Source: Bacillota bacterium (lineage in GTDB: Bacteria; Bacillota; Clostridia; Christensenellales; Aristaeellaceae). Taken from it: a DNA stretch of 64,000 nt. Location of the stretch: positions 1-64,000 of the forward strand of contig JAEYOW010000018.1 of assembly GCA_023411375.1 (NCBI GenBank). Reading direction: 5' to 3'. Made by a program: the position numbers and the translations under genes. The notes beneath the pieces were generated by a model. That model had not been told where the DNA came from. It made no database searches and was given only the letters and a program-made list of their open reading frames with translations. Below, in pieces: positions 1-7,230 of the stretch (the first letter of the stretch is position 1; each line of letters opens with the position of its first letter).

Positions 1-26
1 GGCAGCCAAAACGAAGAGTAAGAAAG

Positions 27-1286
27 TTAAGCAGGAGAAGGAGCGGGAGGATCATCCAAAATGCAATATCCTCTGAGACGTAATAACGCAAGCGCTTGAG
101 AGCTTGTAAGAGACTTGGATTGGTCAGCAGGACGTAGGGATAGGAAACCATCAGGAGAGTAAGGCTCCAGCTTCGTCAAAATGCTCCAGATAGCGGTCAG
201 GAGCATACGACAAATAGCGATGATGGCTTTCTTGTGACCACGGCGAGCTTTGATGCGGAGATAACGTTCACGGAATTCAGGATGCTCCTTGGAGCGGATC
301 ACCGCATTGGCTACCTGAACCAATAGTGGCTTGATGTAAGCACCGGCACGGGAAATGCGAGTGGATTTAACCTTACCGCCGCTTTGGTCGTTGCGTGGGC
401 AGCAACCAGCCCAAGAGCAGAGATGCTTTGCCGTTGGAAACACGGACATATCCGCGCCGATTTCCGCAATGGTTGAGATTGCGGTCATGGGGTTGGCGGA
501 GAAGCCCGGAACGGTACGAAGCAAATTCAGCACAAGGGCATAGCGCTCAGCAAGGTTAAGGATTTCACTTTCGATTCTCGCACGGTGAGTTTCAAGCTCA
601 TCAATGTGATTCAAGCATTCACGCAATTTGACGGCTTGCTCTGGAGAAACAGCGCCGTCAACGGCGGCTTGAATCTCGCTGGCGGGATGCTTGCACCGTC
701 TGTCGATGAAGGGTGTCACGTCAAAGGATTCGCCGGGATGTTTGAGGATGTATTCGGTGATTGACCTTGCCGATTTACCGAATACATCCGAAAACACGTC
801 GTCCAGCTTCAAGTTGGAGACGGTCAGGCAATTCTGTGCCCGGTTCTTCTCCCCGGTCAGGCAGTTGGTGAGCTTGCCGCGATAGCGTACCAAGTCCCGA
901 AGCTGACGGATATCCGCAGGAGGGATAAAGCTGGGTTTGATCATGCCGCACATGAACAGGTCGCAGATCCACTTAGCATCCTTTCGATCGGTCTTGTTAC
1001 CCTTCTGTGGCTTGGTGTACTTGGGGTGAGCAAGCGTAACCAAGCAGGTTTTCTCAAGGATATTGAACACCGGAATCCAGTATTTCCCCGCCGATTCCAT
1101 GCAGACCTCAACGCAGGAATGCTGTGCAAGCCAGCTTGCAAGCTCCCGAAGGCCTCTGGAAAATGAGGAGAAACGTGCTTCCATGTATTCGGTTCTCCCA
1201 TTGGAATCCGTAACGCCGATGCAGGCATAGATCCATGTTTTGTGAACATCCAGACCGCAGCAGTTTTTCCGATGAATCTTGAACAT
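27..1286 (-). CDS. IS110-family transposase (DEDD/serine recombinase)
   Basis: This 419-residue protein is a full-length IS110-type recombinase, the enzyme that moves the element through a circular intermediate. The N-terminal RuvC-like DEDD domain shows GLDVHKT near the start, then CMESAGKYW, then TDRKDAKWI, which supply the acidic residues. The C-terminal Transposase_20 domain has the block AGCCPRNDQSGGK with the conserved serine, followed by the basic RRGHKKAIIAI region. I chose the ATG at 1286 because GGGGAGG stands seven bases upstream; a longer reading frame to 1340 has no such site. All catalytic blocks are intact, so the copy may be active. No second copy is visible in the window. Confidence 0.93.
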   Translation of the reverse strand: MFKIHRKNCCGLDVHKTWIYACIGVTDSNGRTEYMEARFSSFSRGLRELASWLAQHSCVEVCMESAGKYWIPVFNILEKTCLVTLAHPKYTKPQKGNKTDRKDAKWICDLFMCGMIKPSFIPPADIRQLRDLVRYRGKLTNCLTGEKNRAQNCLTVSNLKLDDVFSDVFGKSARSITEYILKHPGESFDVTPFIDRRCKHPASEIQAAVDGAVSPEQAVKLRECLNHIDELETHRARIESEILNLAERYALVLNLLRTVPGFSANPMTAISTIAEIGADMSVFPTAKHLCSWAGCCPRNDQSGGKVKSTRISRAGAYIKPLLVQVANAVIRSKEHPEFRERYLRIKARRGHKKAIIAICRMLLTAIWSILTKLEPYSPDGFLSLRPADQSKSLTSSQALALLRLRGYCILDDPPAPSPA

Positions 1287-1468
1287 GGCAAACCTCCCCA
1301 AAAGAATTGGAAAGGGCTGCACTGACTGGTCATCCGGCAAAATCGAGTCGATTCGGAAGAGATAAGTTTACGGGCTATTTGTTTGCGCCATTCGTTGATG
1401 CTTTTACGGACGACCGGCACCATATAATTATGCGGGGTTGCCGCTATACCGCCCCGCCACTCACCTCC
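1287..1468 (-). ncRNA. candidate IS110 bridge-RNA leader
   Basis: IS110-group elements encode a structured guide ('bridge') RNA in the non-coding stretch upstream of the recombinase. Here about 180 nt separate a predicted transcription start (near 1468) from the recombinase start codon. That length fits the roughly 180-nt bridge RNA described for IS621. The region contains a GC-rich hairpin (GCGGGG and CCCCGC arms near 1430-1457). I cannot fold the RNA or assign the donor and target loops, so this call rests on position, length and family knowledge. Confidence 0.45.
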
Positions 1469-1474
1469 ACGGGC

Positions 1475-1503
1475 TGTGTAGTGTACAGCTCTTCCCGTGT
1501 CAA
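1475..1503 (-). promoter_or_regulatory. sigma-70-like promoter for IS110 leader/transposase
   Basis: Read on the minus strand, TTGACA (1498-1503) is followed after 17 bases by TACACA (1475-1480). The -35 is perfect and the -10 is weak. In IS110 elements a stronger promoter can form when the two ends join in the circle, so the element boundary may lie close to these boxes. Confidence 0.5.
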
Positions 1504-1585
1504 GTATAGCAAACACTCACTCACAGCAAAAGCACCGCGTTTCATAACCCCGTCGGTGCCTTTCGTAGAAAGGCGGATTATAATC

Positions 1586-1981
1586 ATGAAAACATTAGAC
1601 CAGTTGCTAAATGAATATCGCCGCTACCTTCAGTCGGAGAGGACGGCGCTAAAAACCGCCATTGCCCGGCATGAGGACGCCGCCGGCTATGACGATGCGA
1701 ACCTGGATAAAATCAGGCTGAACATTGTGGAAGTATTCTCTACCCTCGCGTCGGCCGACGAATCCCGCGCCAGAGCCTTGAACGGCCCTGAGGCCGCAAT
1801 TGCAGCCTGTTTCCGAAAGGCGTATCTTATGCGCTTTCAAACCATTACCACCCCATGGAGCGAGCGGCGCGAGAAAACCGCGCAGCATGGTGATACGGCA
1901 ACAACGGTGATCGAAGAAATCAAGCTGCAAATGGCTCAAAGTCTAAAAGAAGCGTTTGAAGGCATGGGAGGTTGCGTGTGA
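1586..1981 (+). CDS. hypothetical protein coupled to ArsR/DUF2087 regulator
   Basis: I do not recognise this 131-residue protein. It is soluble, largely helical and charged, has no signal peptide or membrane segment, and has only one cysteine apart from the one next to its C-terminus. The ATG at 1586 is preceded by AAAGGCGG about nine bases upstream; the reading frame continues upstream to 1307 but runs through IS110 flanking DNA. Its stop TGA overlaps the start codon of the next gene by one base (TGATG), so the two are almost certainly translated together. That pairing suggests a partner, sensor or effector of the ArsR-type regulator, but no function can be assigned. Confidence 0.75.
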   Translation: MKTLDQLLNEYRRYLQSERTALKTAIARHEDAAGYDDANLDKIRLNIVEVFSTLASADESRARALNGPEAAIAACFRKAYLMRFQTITTPWSERREKTAQHGDTATTVIEEIKLQMAQSLKEAFEGMGGCV

Positions 1982-2553
1982 TGACCGAAAACGAGGCTGT
2001 ACAGCTTTTTAAATGCCTGGCGGACGCGACGCGTCTGCAAATCCTAAAGGCGCTCCAGGACGGACCCAAATATGTCGAGCTGCTTGGACAACGGCTGGAA
2101 CGGACTCCCTCCACTGTTTCTTTTCATCTGAAAAAACTGGAGGAGGCCAAGCTGGTGCACTCCTGCAAGGAACAGTACTATACGGTATATTCCCTGCTGC
2201 TGGACGCGCTGTCGCCGCGAATCTGCGACATCATCGGAGGTTCTTCCGACGGACAGGGCGAACAGGAGGCTCGCGAGCTGCTTTACCGCCAGAAGGTACT
2301 GGAGCATCTGTTTGAGTATGGCAAGCTTAAAACCATTCCCGTGCAGCGCAAAAAGCGGCGAATCGTGCTGGAAAAAATCGCGGAGAGCTTTGAGCCTGAC
2401 CGAGTCTATCCCGAGAAGGAGGTCAATCTCATCATCGCGCAGTTTCACGACGATTTTTGCACGCTGCGCCGGGAGATGATCTCCGAGGAAATCATGGACC
2501 GGAACCGGGAGGGGTATTGGCTTAAGACGGATGGAGAAGTGCGGGAGGAGTAA
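1981..2553 (+). CDS. ArsR-family transcriptional regulator with DUF2087 domain
   Basis: This 190-residue protein has an N-terminal winged helix of ArsR type (residues about 5-80: LADATRLQILKAL, then the recognition region TPSTVSFHLKKLEEAKLV). The C-terminal DUF2087 domain (about 110-185) has the typical block VQRKKRRIVLEKIAESF and the ending EIMDRNREGYWLK. No ArsR-type metal-binding cysteine pair is seen in the helix region, so the signal is probably not a metal. The ATG at 1981 is chosen because GGGAGG lies nine bases upstream; an in-frame TTG at 1972 would touch that site. It is translationally coupled to the preceding unknown gene. Confidence 0.88.
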   Translation: MTENEAVQLFKCLADATRLQILKALQDGPKYVELLGQRLERTPSTVSFHLKKLEEAKLVHSCKEQYYTVYSLLLDALSPRICDIIGGSSDGQGEQEARELLYRQKVLEHLFEYGKLKTIPVQRKKRRIVLEKIAESFEPDRVYPEKEVNLIIAQFHDDFCTLRREMISEEIMDRNREGYWLKTDGEVREE

Positions 2554-2574
2554 GCGGCCGGCTGGCAAATAAAA

Positions 2575-2598
2575 AAGGAGCCAAATTTTCGGCTCCTT
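2575..2598. terminator. bidirectional Rho-independent terminator
   Basis: The perfect 8-bp stem AAGGAGCC/GGCTCCTT with an 8-nt loop lies between two convergent genes. On the minus strand it is followed by a run of T (the plus strand has AAATAAAAAA just before it), so it best terminates the heptose-type operon. It probably also serves the ArsR gene. Confidence 0.85.
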
Positions 2599-2619
2599 CT
2601 TGCTTCCCATCCCCATCAC

Positions 2620-3204
2620 TCAGCCCAGCAGCTCCTGATGGGCCTTCATAAAGCATACCACCATGTGCAAGATCATCAGGTGCATATCCTCTATGCGCTC
2701 GTAGGAGGACATCTCCGCCACCATGCACACCTCCGACATTTCCCTGATCTTGCCGCCCTGGAATCCCGCCAGCGAAACAATATGGCCGTGTTTCTCCCGC
2801 GCGTACTCAAGCGCGCGTACCAGGTCGGGTGAATTGCCGCTGGCGCTGATGGCGATCACCACGTCGCCTTCGTTCATCAGGTTGATAAGCTGCTGGCGGA
2901 AAATCTCATCAAACGCGATATCATTGCCTAAAGCGGTGATTTTTTCAATGTTGTCGCTAAGCGATAATATACGGAAACGCCGTCTGTCTCCCTGAACGGC
3001 ATTTTTGCCAAAGTCGCACACAAAATGATTGGCCGTGGCGGCGCTGCCGCCGTTGCCGACGATAAACACCTGCTTATCGTTGCGGTAGGCGGCGAGCAAA
3101 ATTTCAATAAAAGCTTGAAACTGTTTGGCGTCCACCTTTTGAATGTGCTCGATCAACTCCGCGCGGTAATCGTCCAGCAATTTCTGATACATATCGATAA
3201 CCAT
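2620..3204 (-). CDS. SIS-domain sugar-phosphate isomerase, GmhA-like
   Basis: This 194-residue protein is a single SIS domain close in length and pattern to sedoheptulose-7-phosphate isomerase GmhA, which makes D-glycero-D-manno-heptose 7-phosphate. Visible GmhA features are GNGGSAATANHF (about 50-61), ISASGNSPD, and the C-terminal DMHLMILHMV with both histidines of the GmhA active-site helix. Aligning by eye, the catalytic glutamate of E. coli GmhA (HFAEEL) is replaced by CD (HFVCDF), so substrate or mechanism may differ. It is the last gene of the operon, next to an RfaE-like kinase, which supports a heptose link. The start is uncertain: GAGAGG abuts the ATG at 3204, and the ATG at 3192 (12 bases downstream) is an alternative. 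Confidence 0.85.
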   Translation of the reverse strand: MVIDMYQKLLDDYRAELIEHIQKVDAKQFQAFIEILLAAYRNDKQVFIVGNGGSAATANHFVCDFGKNAVQGDRRRFRILSLSDNIEKITALGNDIAFDEIFRQQLINLMNEGDVVIAISASGNSPDLVRALEYAREKHGHIVSLAGFQGGKIREMSEVCMVAEMSSYERIEDMHLMILHMVVCFMKAHQELLG

Positions 3205-3268
3205 CCTCTCTCAATACCATAGACGGAACTTGAAATACTTTTCGCCGTCCCTTTTCATATGGCCGGCA

Positions 3269-4198
3269 TCAAATTCCGGCATCCCTGTTAAACGCCACCG
3301 CCGCAGCGCCCAGAAGCGCGCCATCATAGCCAAGCGGCGTGGGCATAATCTCCAGCCCGGCGTTTGGCCGCATAAACAGGTTCTTTTTCACAGCCGTCCA
3401 AAGCGCGGCCTCGTAAAGCGGAAAAGCGAGCGACAGGCCGCCGCCCAAAATCACGCGCCGGGGATTGAGCACGTTGGCCGCAAAGGCGACCGCACGGCCC
3501 AGGTACATCCCCTCCAGCTCCCATACGCGCAAAGCGGCTTCATCCCCTTCGCGGGCCATGCGCGCCAGCTCTTCCGCGTTCTTTTCAGCGCCGCACAGTT
3601 CGCAATACGTCAGGCTGATGCCTGGTCCGGCGGCGTATACCTCCAGGCAGCCCTTTTTGCCACACTTGCACGGACGTCCGTCCTCCACGACGGTGCAGTG
3701 TCCCAGCTCGCCCGCGCCGTCCGACGTGCCTCGGAGCAGCCGGCCGCCGCAAAACACTCCGCCGCCGATACCATTGGATACCGTCACGTACAGGAAATCA
3801 TCCACGCCGCGCCCCGCGCCGAAAAACCGCTCCGCCAGCGCGCACGCCTGTCCGTCGTTATCTGCGAAAGCAGGTAGCGAAAAGGCTTGTGAAAGCTCCG
3901 CCGCCACGGGCAGGTCACGAATGCCGGAAAAGCTGGCATCCAGCCACGCGCCCGTTTCCGGGTTGGCGACGCCTGGAATGGTCGCGCCGATCACAGCAGG
4001 ATCGAGCCCCGGATTTTCACTGAGCGCTTTCCGCCCGAAAGCAATCAGCGCCTCCATCACCTCTTGCCCGCTACGCGGCGACCATTCGCGCCGCTTTTTC
4101 CACAGCACTTTTCCATCCCGGTCCACAAGACCGGCCACCAGCTTGGAGCCGCCCATATCAAAGGCCAGCGCCAGTCCTTCATCCATCACGCTTATCAT
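3269..4198 (-). CDS. ROK-family sugar kinase
   Basis: This roughly 309-residue protein is a ROK kinase, expected to phosphorylate a hexose or amino sugar with ATP. It shows the N-terminal phosphate loop AFDMGGSKLVAGLVD, the GIGGGVFCGGRLLRGTSDGAGELGH region reduced to GELGHCTV with the catalytic neighbourhood, and the zinc-binding ROK signature CKCGKKGCLEVYAAG. The exact sugar cannot be read from the sequence. It is the fourth gene of a five-gene operon, 38 bases after the RfaE-like kinase, so two different kinases work in the same pathway. The start is uncertain: GAAAGG is followed by ATGATG, and I give the second of these ATGs. Confidence 0.9.
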   Translation of the reverse strand: MISVMDEGLALAFDMGGSKLVAGLVDRDGKVLWKKRREWSPRSGQEVMEALIAFGRKALSENPGLDPAVIGATIPGVANPETGAWLDASFSGIRDLPVAAELSQAFSLPAFADNDGQACALAERFFGAGRGVDDFLYVTVSNGIGGGVFCGGRLLRGTSDGAGELGHCTVVEDGRPCKCGKKGCLEVYAAGPGISLTYCELCGAEKNAEELARMAREGDEAALRVWELEGMYLGRAVAFAANVLNPRRVILGGGLSLAFPLYEAALWTAVKKNLFMRPNAGLEIMPTPLGYDGALLGAAAVAFNRDAGI

Positions 4199-4236
4199 CA
4201 TCCTTTCACAGATACAAACGGGCATGAATCGGCCTT

Positions 4237-5274
4237 TCAGCCTTCGCTTGCAAACTGCTCGTCATACAGGGCAAGCGCCTCAGCCTGACTGGCGGTACCC
4301 GTCGTATCCAGCTTGCGTACGGTCACGCCCGAGCACAGGTTACCCATCAGCGCGGCCTCGGAAGGGCTTGCCCCAGCGCACAACGCGCTTACAACGCCGG
4401 CTGTGCATGCGTCGCCCGCGCCGCAGACGTCGATAGGCCCCTCCTGCTTTGCCGCGGGAACCAGCACCGGTTTGCCGCCGTCCCGCACGGCCACGCCGTG
4501 CGCGTTGCATGTGACGACGACCTGCCCGCCCGTCCGGGCGCTCAGCGCGTCCAGCGCGGCAAATACATCCTCGCTTCTGAAGGGCTCGCCGCCCGGCAGA
4601 CCTGTAAGCGCCGCGGCCTCCAGATTATTGCACTTGATTACCACATCGTGGAAGCGGTCGATGAACGCTCTGGAATCCGCAAACAGCAAAAGCTCCGGAT
4701 GCTCGCGGCCAAGACGCGCGGCGGCCTCGCGCACAGCCTGGGTCAGCACGCCCGTGTTTTCCTCCGTCAGCTGATCCAGCAGGATAATCGCGTCCACCTG
4801 TTCGGCAACATCCCGCAACCGCGCCAGCAGCGCGTTCTCCAGCTGGCGCGGGGTCGGCCTGCGGTTTTTATGGTCCATGCGGTTGCCCTCCGTAAGCGTA
4901 CCATCGGGCTGCATAAACATCGGCTTTACATACGCGGGGGTCACAATCAATCCGCTTTCCACCAGCAGCGACGTATCCACACAGCGCTCGCACAGCGCTC
5001 GCTTTACCTCGACGCCTTCACCGTCCAGCCCAAGAAGGCTGATTGCGTATAGCTTGCCAACGCCCAGCGCGCTCAGGTTGTTCAGCACCGTGCCGGCGGC
5101 TCCCGCGCAGCGGCGGCTCTCCACCACTTGCCACGCCGTCAGGCCCGTTTCCAAAGAGGGTTCGTCCAGCCCGGGGTCGATGGTCAACCAGCGGTCCAGA
5201 AACAGATCGCCCATTACGGCAATCCGTAGGTTTCCGAAACGCCCCATCAGGTCAAGCAGCCGTTCGCGCCTCAC
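4237..5274 (-). CDS. PfkB-family kinase, RfaE/HldE N-domain-like
   Basis: This 345-residue PfkB (ribokinase-family) kinase resembles the kinase half of HldE/RfaE, which phosphorylates heptose 7-phosphate at C1. It shows GDLFLDRW near the start, a GAAGTVLNNLSALGV glycine-rich segment, and the PfkB signature 2 DVCGAGDACTAG with the catalytic Asp. There is no cytidylyl/adenylyltransferase half, so it is the kinase alone. The start is a GTG at 5274 whose last bases overlap the stop of the preceding gene (GTGA), which indicates translational coupling. An ATG-started upstream extension exists but lies wholly inside the neighbour. Substrate assignment rests on the GmhA-like neighbour and is an inference. 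Confidence 0.85.
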   Translation of the reverse strand: MRRERLLDLMGRFGNLRIAVMGDLFLDRWLTIDPGLDEPSLETGLTAWQVVESRRCAGAAGTVLNNLSALGVGKLYAISLLGLDGEGVEVKRALCERCVDTSLLVESGLIVTPAYVKPMFMQPDGTLTEGNRMDHKNRRPTPRQLENALLARLRDVAEQVDAIILLDQLTEENTGVLTQAVREAAARLGREHPELLLFADSRAFIDRFHDVVIKCNNLEAAALTGLPGGEPFRSEDVFAALDALSARTGGQVVVTCNAHGVAVRDGGKPVLVPAAKQEGPIDVCGAGDACTAGVVSALCAGASPSEAALMGNLCSGVTVRKLDTTGTASQAEALALYDEQFASEG

Positions 5275-6239
5275 CCCCGACCGCCCCCCATCAGGCCGTG
5301 GTACAGCGCGGCGACGGTATCGCGGTGCTGGCCCTGAACATAGTAGCTCTGGCCGCCGCCCTCCACGGTGCGCGCCATGATGGTTTTCCACGGGCGGAAA
5401 TAATAGCGCGGATCGCTCTTGGGCGGCGTTTCGTGAATGTTTTTGCCCTCCAGCGGCAGCAGGTCAAACACGGCGGTCGTAAAGTTGCCGATGGTCTCCC
5501 CCTTCTGCTTCTTGACATTGCGCGACATGGAAAGCGCCTTTAAATACACCTCCGGACCGATAACCGCCGAGCCGAAGTTGAGGAACACGCCGCCCTCCAG
5601 ATTTTCAACCGTATTGGCGTAAATCAGGAAATCTCGGTAGGTGCCCTCGCCAATCAGCGCGCCGTCGGCGTTTGGCTGCTCGTGTACAATATCGCACCCG
5701 ATGCCCACATGCACCGTTACCGGCACCTGGGCGCGATATCCCGCGGCAAGCAGGCTGATGTCGCGGTGCGGAAAGTTCTGCTCCCAAATAAACTTGCCAA
5801 GCGCCTCGCCAAAGCCAAGCCCATCGCTTACGCCCTCGTTGACGGCGCGGTTATACAGACCGTCCTCCCGCCACAGGCCAAACTGTCCTTCCGAGATATA
5901 TTTGGCCACGCTCTCGGTGGTCGCGCCGATCATAGCAAACTCGAAATCATGAATGCCGCCCGCGCCGTTGAGCGCGAAATGGGTGATCCACCCTTCGTTC
6001 ATCAGCCGAATCAGCAGCGGGCCCGCGCCCGCGCGGATGACGTGCGCGCCCATCATCATAAGCACAGGCCTGTTGTTTGCGCGCGCTTCCTTCACCTTCT
6101 CCACAAGAATATCGATGGTGGGATGGCTGTACTCAACAGGTTCGTCCGGATTAAGCATCACGGCCAGATCAAGGTCGTGAATGCGCTCGCTCAAGGGCAG
6201 CAGGTTCAGTCTTGAACGGTCAAACATTGCAAAGGGCAT
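5271..6239 (-). CDS. deoxyhypusine-synthase-like protein of heptose-type clusters, function unknown
   Basis: This 322-residue protein belongs to a poorly characterised bacterial family that I recognise from gene neighbourhoods with RfaE-like kinases and GmhA-like isomerases. The segment MGAHVIRAGAGPLLIRLMN and the following NGAGGIHDFEFAMIGATTES resemble the NAD-binding region of deoxyhypusine synthase. The lysine motif of true deoxyhypusine synthases is not visible, and bacteria lack its substrate eIF5A. The conserved end DPRYYFRPWKTIMARTV is typical of this family. GAAAGGAAGG lies seven bases before the ATG. It is coupled to the kinase gene by a 4-base overlap. I infer an NAD-dependent step on a sugar phosphate, without proof. 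Confidence 0.72.
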   Translation of the reverse strand: MPFAMFDRSRLNLLPLSERIHDLDLAVMLNPDEPVEYSHPTIDILVEKVKEARANNRPVLMMMGAHVIRAGAGPLLIRLMNEGWITHFALNGAGGIHDFEFAMIGATTESVAKYISEGQFGLWREDGLYNRAVNEGVSDGLGFGEALGKFIWEQNFPHRDISLLAAGYRAQVPVTVHVGIGCDIVHEQPNADGALIGEGTYRDFLIYANTVENLEGGVFLNFGSAVIGPEVYLKALSMSRNVKKQKGETIGNFTTAVFDLLPLEGKNIHETPPKSDPRYYFRPWKTIMARTVEGGGQSYYVQGQHRDTVAALYHGLMGGGRG

Positions 6240-6284
6240 AGGTCAACCTTCCTTTCATACGTTACAGTCCGGCCAGGCTTGCAC

Positions 6285-7109
6285 TCAGCATTCAAACAGG
6301 TGCTTTTCCAGCTGCGCAAGCTCGCGGTAGTCGGGGATGATGACATTGGCGCCCGCGCGGATCAGACGCTCGCGCTTCCATTCGTCGATTCCCTCCCGCT
6401 CGGATTCGTTCGAGGCCACGCCCACGGCGTAGCCGCCCACCTCGCGCACGTTTTCAATCTCCACATATCCGTCGCCAAAGCCGAGCAATTCATCTCCAGC
6501 CAGATGGTTTTCACGCAGGATGCGTTCAATCACCATCTTTTTGGAGAAGGTTTTGTAATCCCGTTGCGCGCCGTAGACATGACCCTCAAAATAGCGGTCC
6601 AGCCTCAGCAGGCGAACCTCGCTCATCACATATTCCTCGTCCGTGCCGCTGGCCAGGTAGAGCGCCACATCCCGTCCCCGAAGCATTTCCAGCAGCCCGT
6701 AGCTGCCGGGCACGGTCAGCGTTTCCGGATCGATAGAGCCGTTTTCCAGCCCCGTCAGCCGGTCGTCGATACGCCTGAGCAGCCGGCGGTGGTACTCGTC
6801 CTTATATGCCTGCGGGTCAAGCGGTTTACCGCCCAGCTTTGTGATTTCCTCCGCAAGCGCGATGCACTGGTAGATGGTTTGCTTGCCCGTATGCAAAAAA
6901 ATAAACTCACGCGCCAGCGCCTCCAGGGCCTCATGTCCATGCTCTTTGCCGCCGGGCGTTTCCAACAGCGCTTCGGTAAAGTAGGGAATCATGATCTTCT
7001 GCCAGCCCTCGCGAATCAGGCTCAGCGTGCCGTCAAAATCAAGCACCGCATAGCGGAAGGGCGTTTTGGCTGGCTGTCCGGGATTTGTGATTTCAAGGGT
7101 AATCGGCAT
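6285..7109 (-). CDS. HAD-superfamily phosphatase
   Basis: This roughly 274-residue HAD hydrolase has motif I in AVLDFDGTLSLIREGW, motif II in YLASGT, the motif III lysine probably in DYKTFSKK, and motif IV in GFGDGYVEIE. A helical cap of about 120 residues lies between motifs I and II. In the heptose pathway a HAD enzyme (GmhB) removes the C7 phosphate, but this protein is much larger than GmhB and lacks its zinc cysteines, so it is a different HAD type. It is the first gene of the operon. The ATG at 7109 is 12 bases after AGAAGG; the ATG at 7121 abuts that site and is less likely. Confidence 0.85.
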   Translation of the reverse strand: MPITLEITNPGQPAKTPFRYAVLDFDGTLSLIREGWQKIMIPYFTEALLETPGGKEHGHEALEALAREFIFLHTGKQTIYQCIALAEEITKLGGKPLDPQAYKDEYHRRLLRRIDDRLTGLENGSIDPETLTVPGSYGLLEMLRGRDVALYLASGTDEEYVMSEVRLLRLDRYFEGHVYGAQRDYKTFSKKMVIERILRENHLAGDELLGFGDGYVEIENVREVGGYAVGVASNESEREGIDEWKRERLIRAGANVIIPDYRELAQLEKHLFEC

Positions 7110-7135
7110 AGATACCACCATCCTTCTTTTTTCAT

Positions 7136-7164
7136 TTGACAAACCGCATGATTGCTGGTACAAT
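7136..7164 (+). promoter_or_regulatory. sigma-70 promoter of ROK repressor gene
   Basis: TTGACA (7136-7141), a 17-base spacer and TACAAT (7159-7164) form a near-consensus promoter reading towards the ROK repressor. The inverted repeat at 7179-7201 lies just downstream of the expected start, a position that fits autorepression. Confidence 0.85.
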
Positions 7165-7178
7165 ACCCTCACTTCTTT

Positions 7179-7201
7179 TTACAAATAAATAAAGTTTGTA
7201 A
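7179..7201. promoter_or_regulatory. inverted-repeat operator, probable ROK repressor site
   Basis: A perfect 7-bp inverted repeat, TTACAAA / TTTGTAA, with a 9-base A+T-rich spacer sits between the divergent ROK repressor and the five-gene operon. ROK repressors of the XylR/NagC group bind this kind of A/T-rich TTTGT-containing palindrome, so one site could control both directions. A close relative of the sequence occurs at 15833-15854. Confidence 0.7.
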
Positions 7202-7230
7202 TTAGTTTGAACAGAAGGAAGGTAAAAAAG

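Larger units (their letters stand above)
1..1503 (-). mobile_element. IS110-family insertion sequence (ends not resolved)
   Basis: The stretch holds one full-length IS110-type recombinase gene plus its upstream leader. IS110 elements usually lack terminal inverted repeats and target duplications, so the ends cannot be read from the sequence alone. The left end (3' of the gene) lies within the first 26 bases or beyond the window edge. The right end lies somewhere before the gene that starts at 1586. The limits given are therefore nominal. Confidence 0.7.

Noticed and set aside
941..1516. 191-codon minus-strand frame through the IS110 leader
   Set aside because: It overlaps the recombinase in another frame and translates the presumed bridge-RNA region.
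4237..5274. Full bifunctional HldE
   Set aside because: The protein ends after the PfkB domain; no cytidylyltransferase motif (HxGH) follows.
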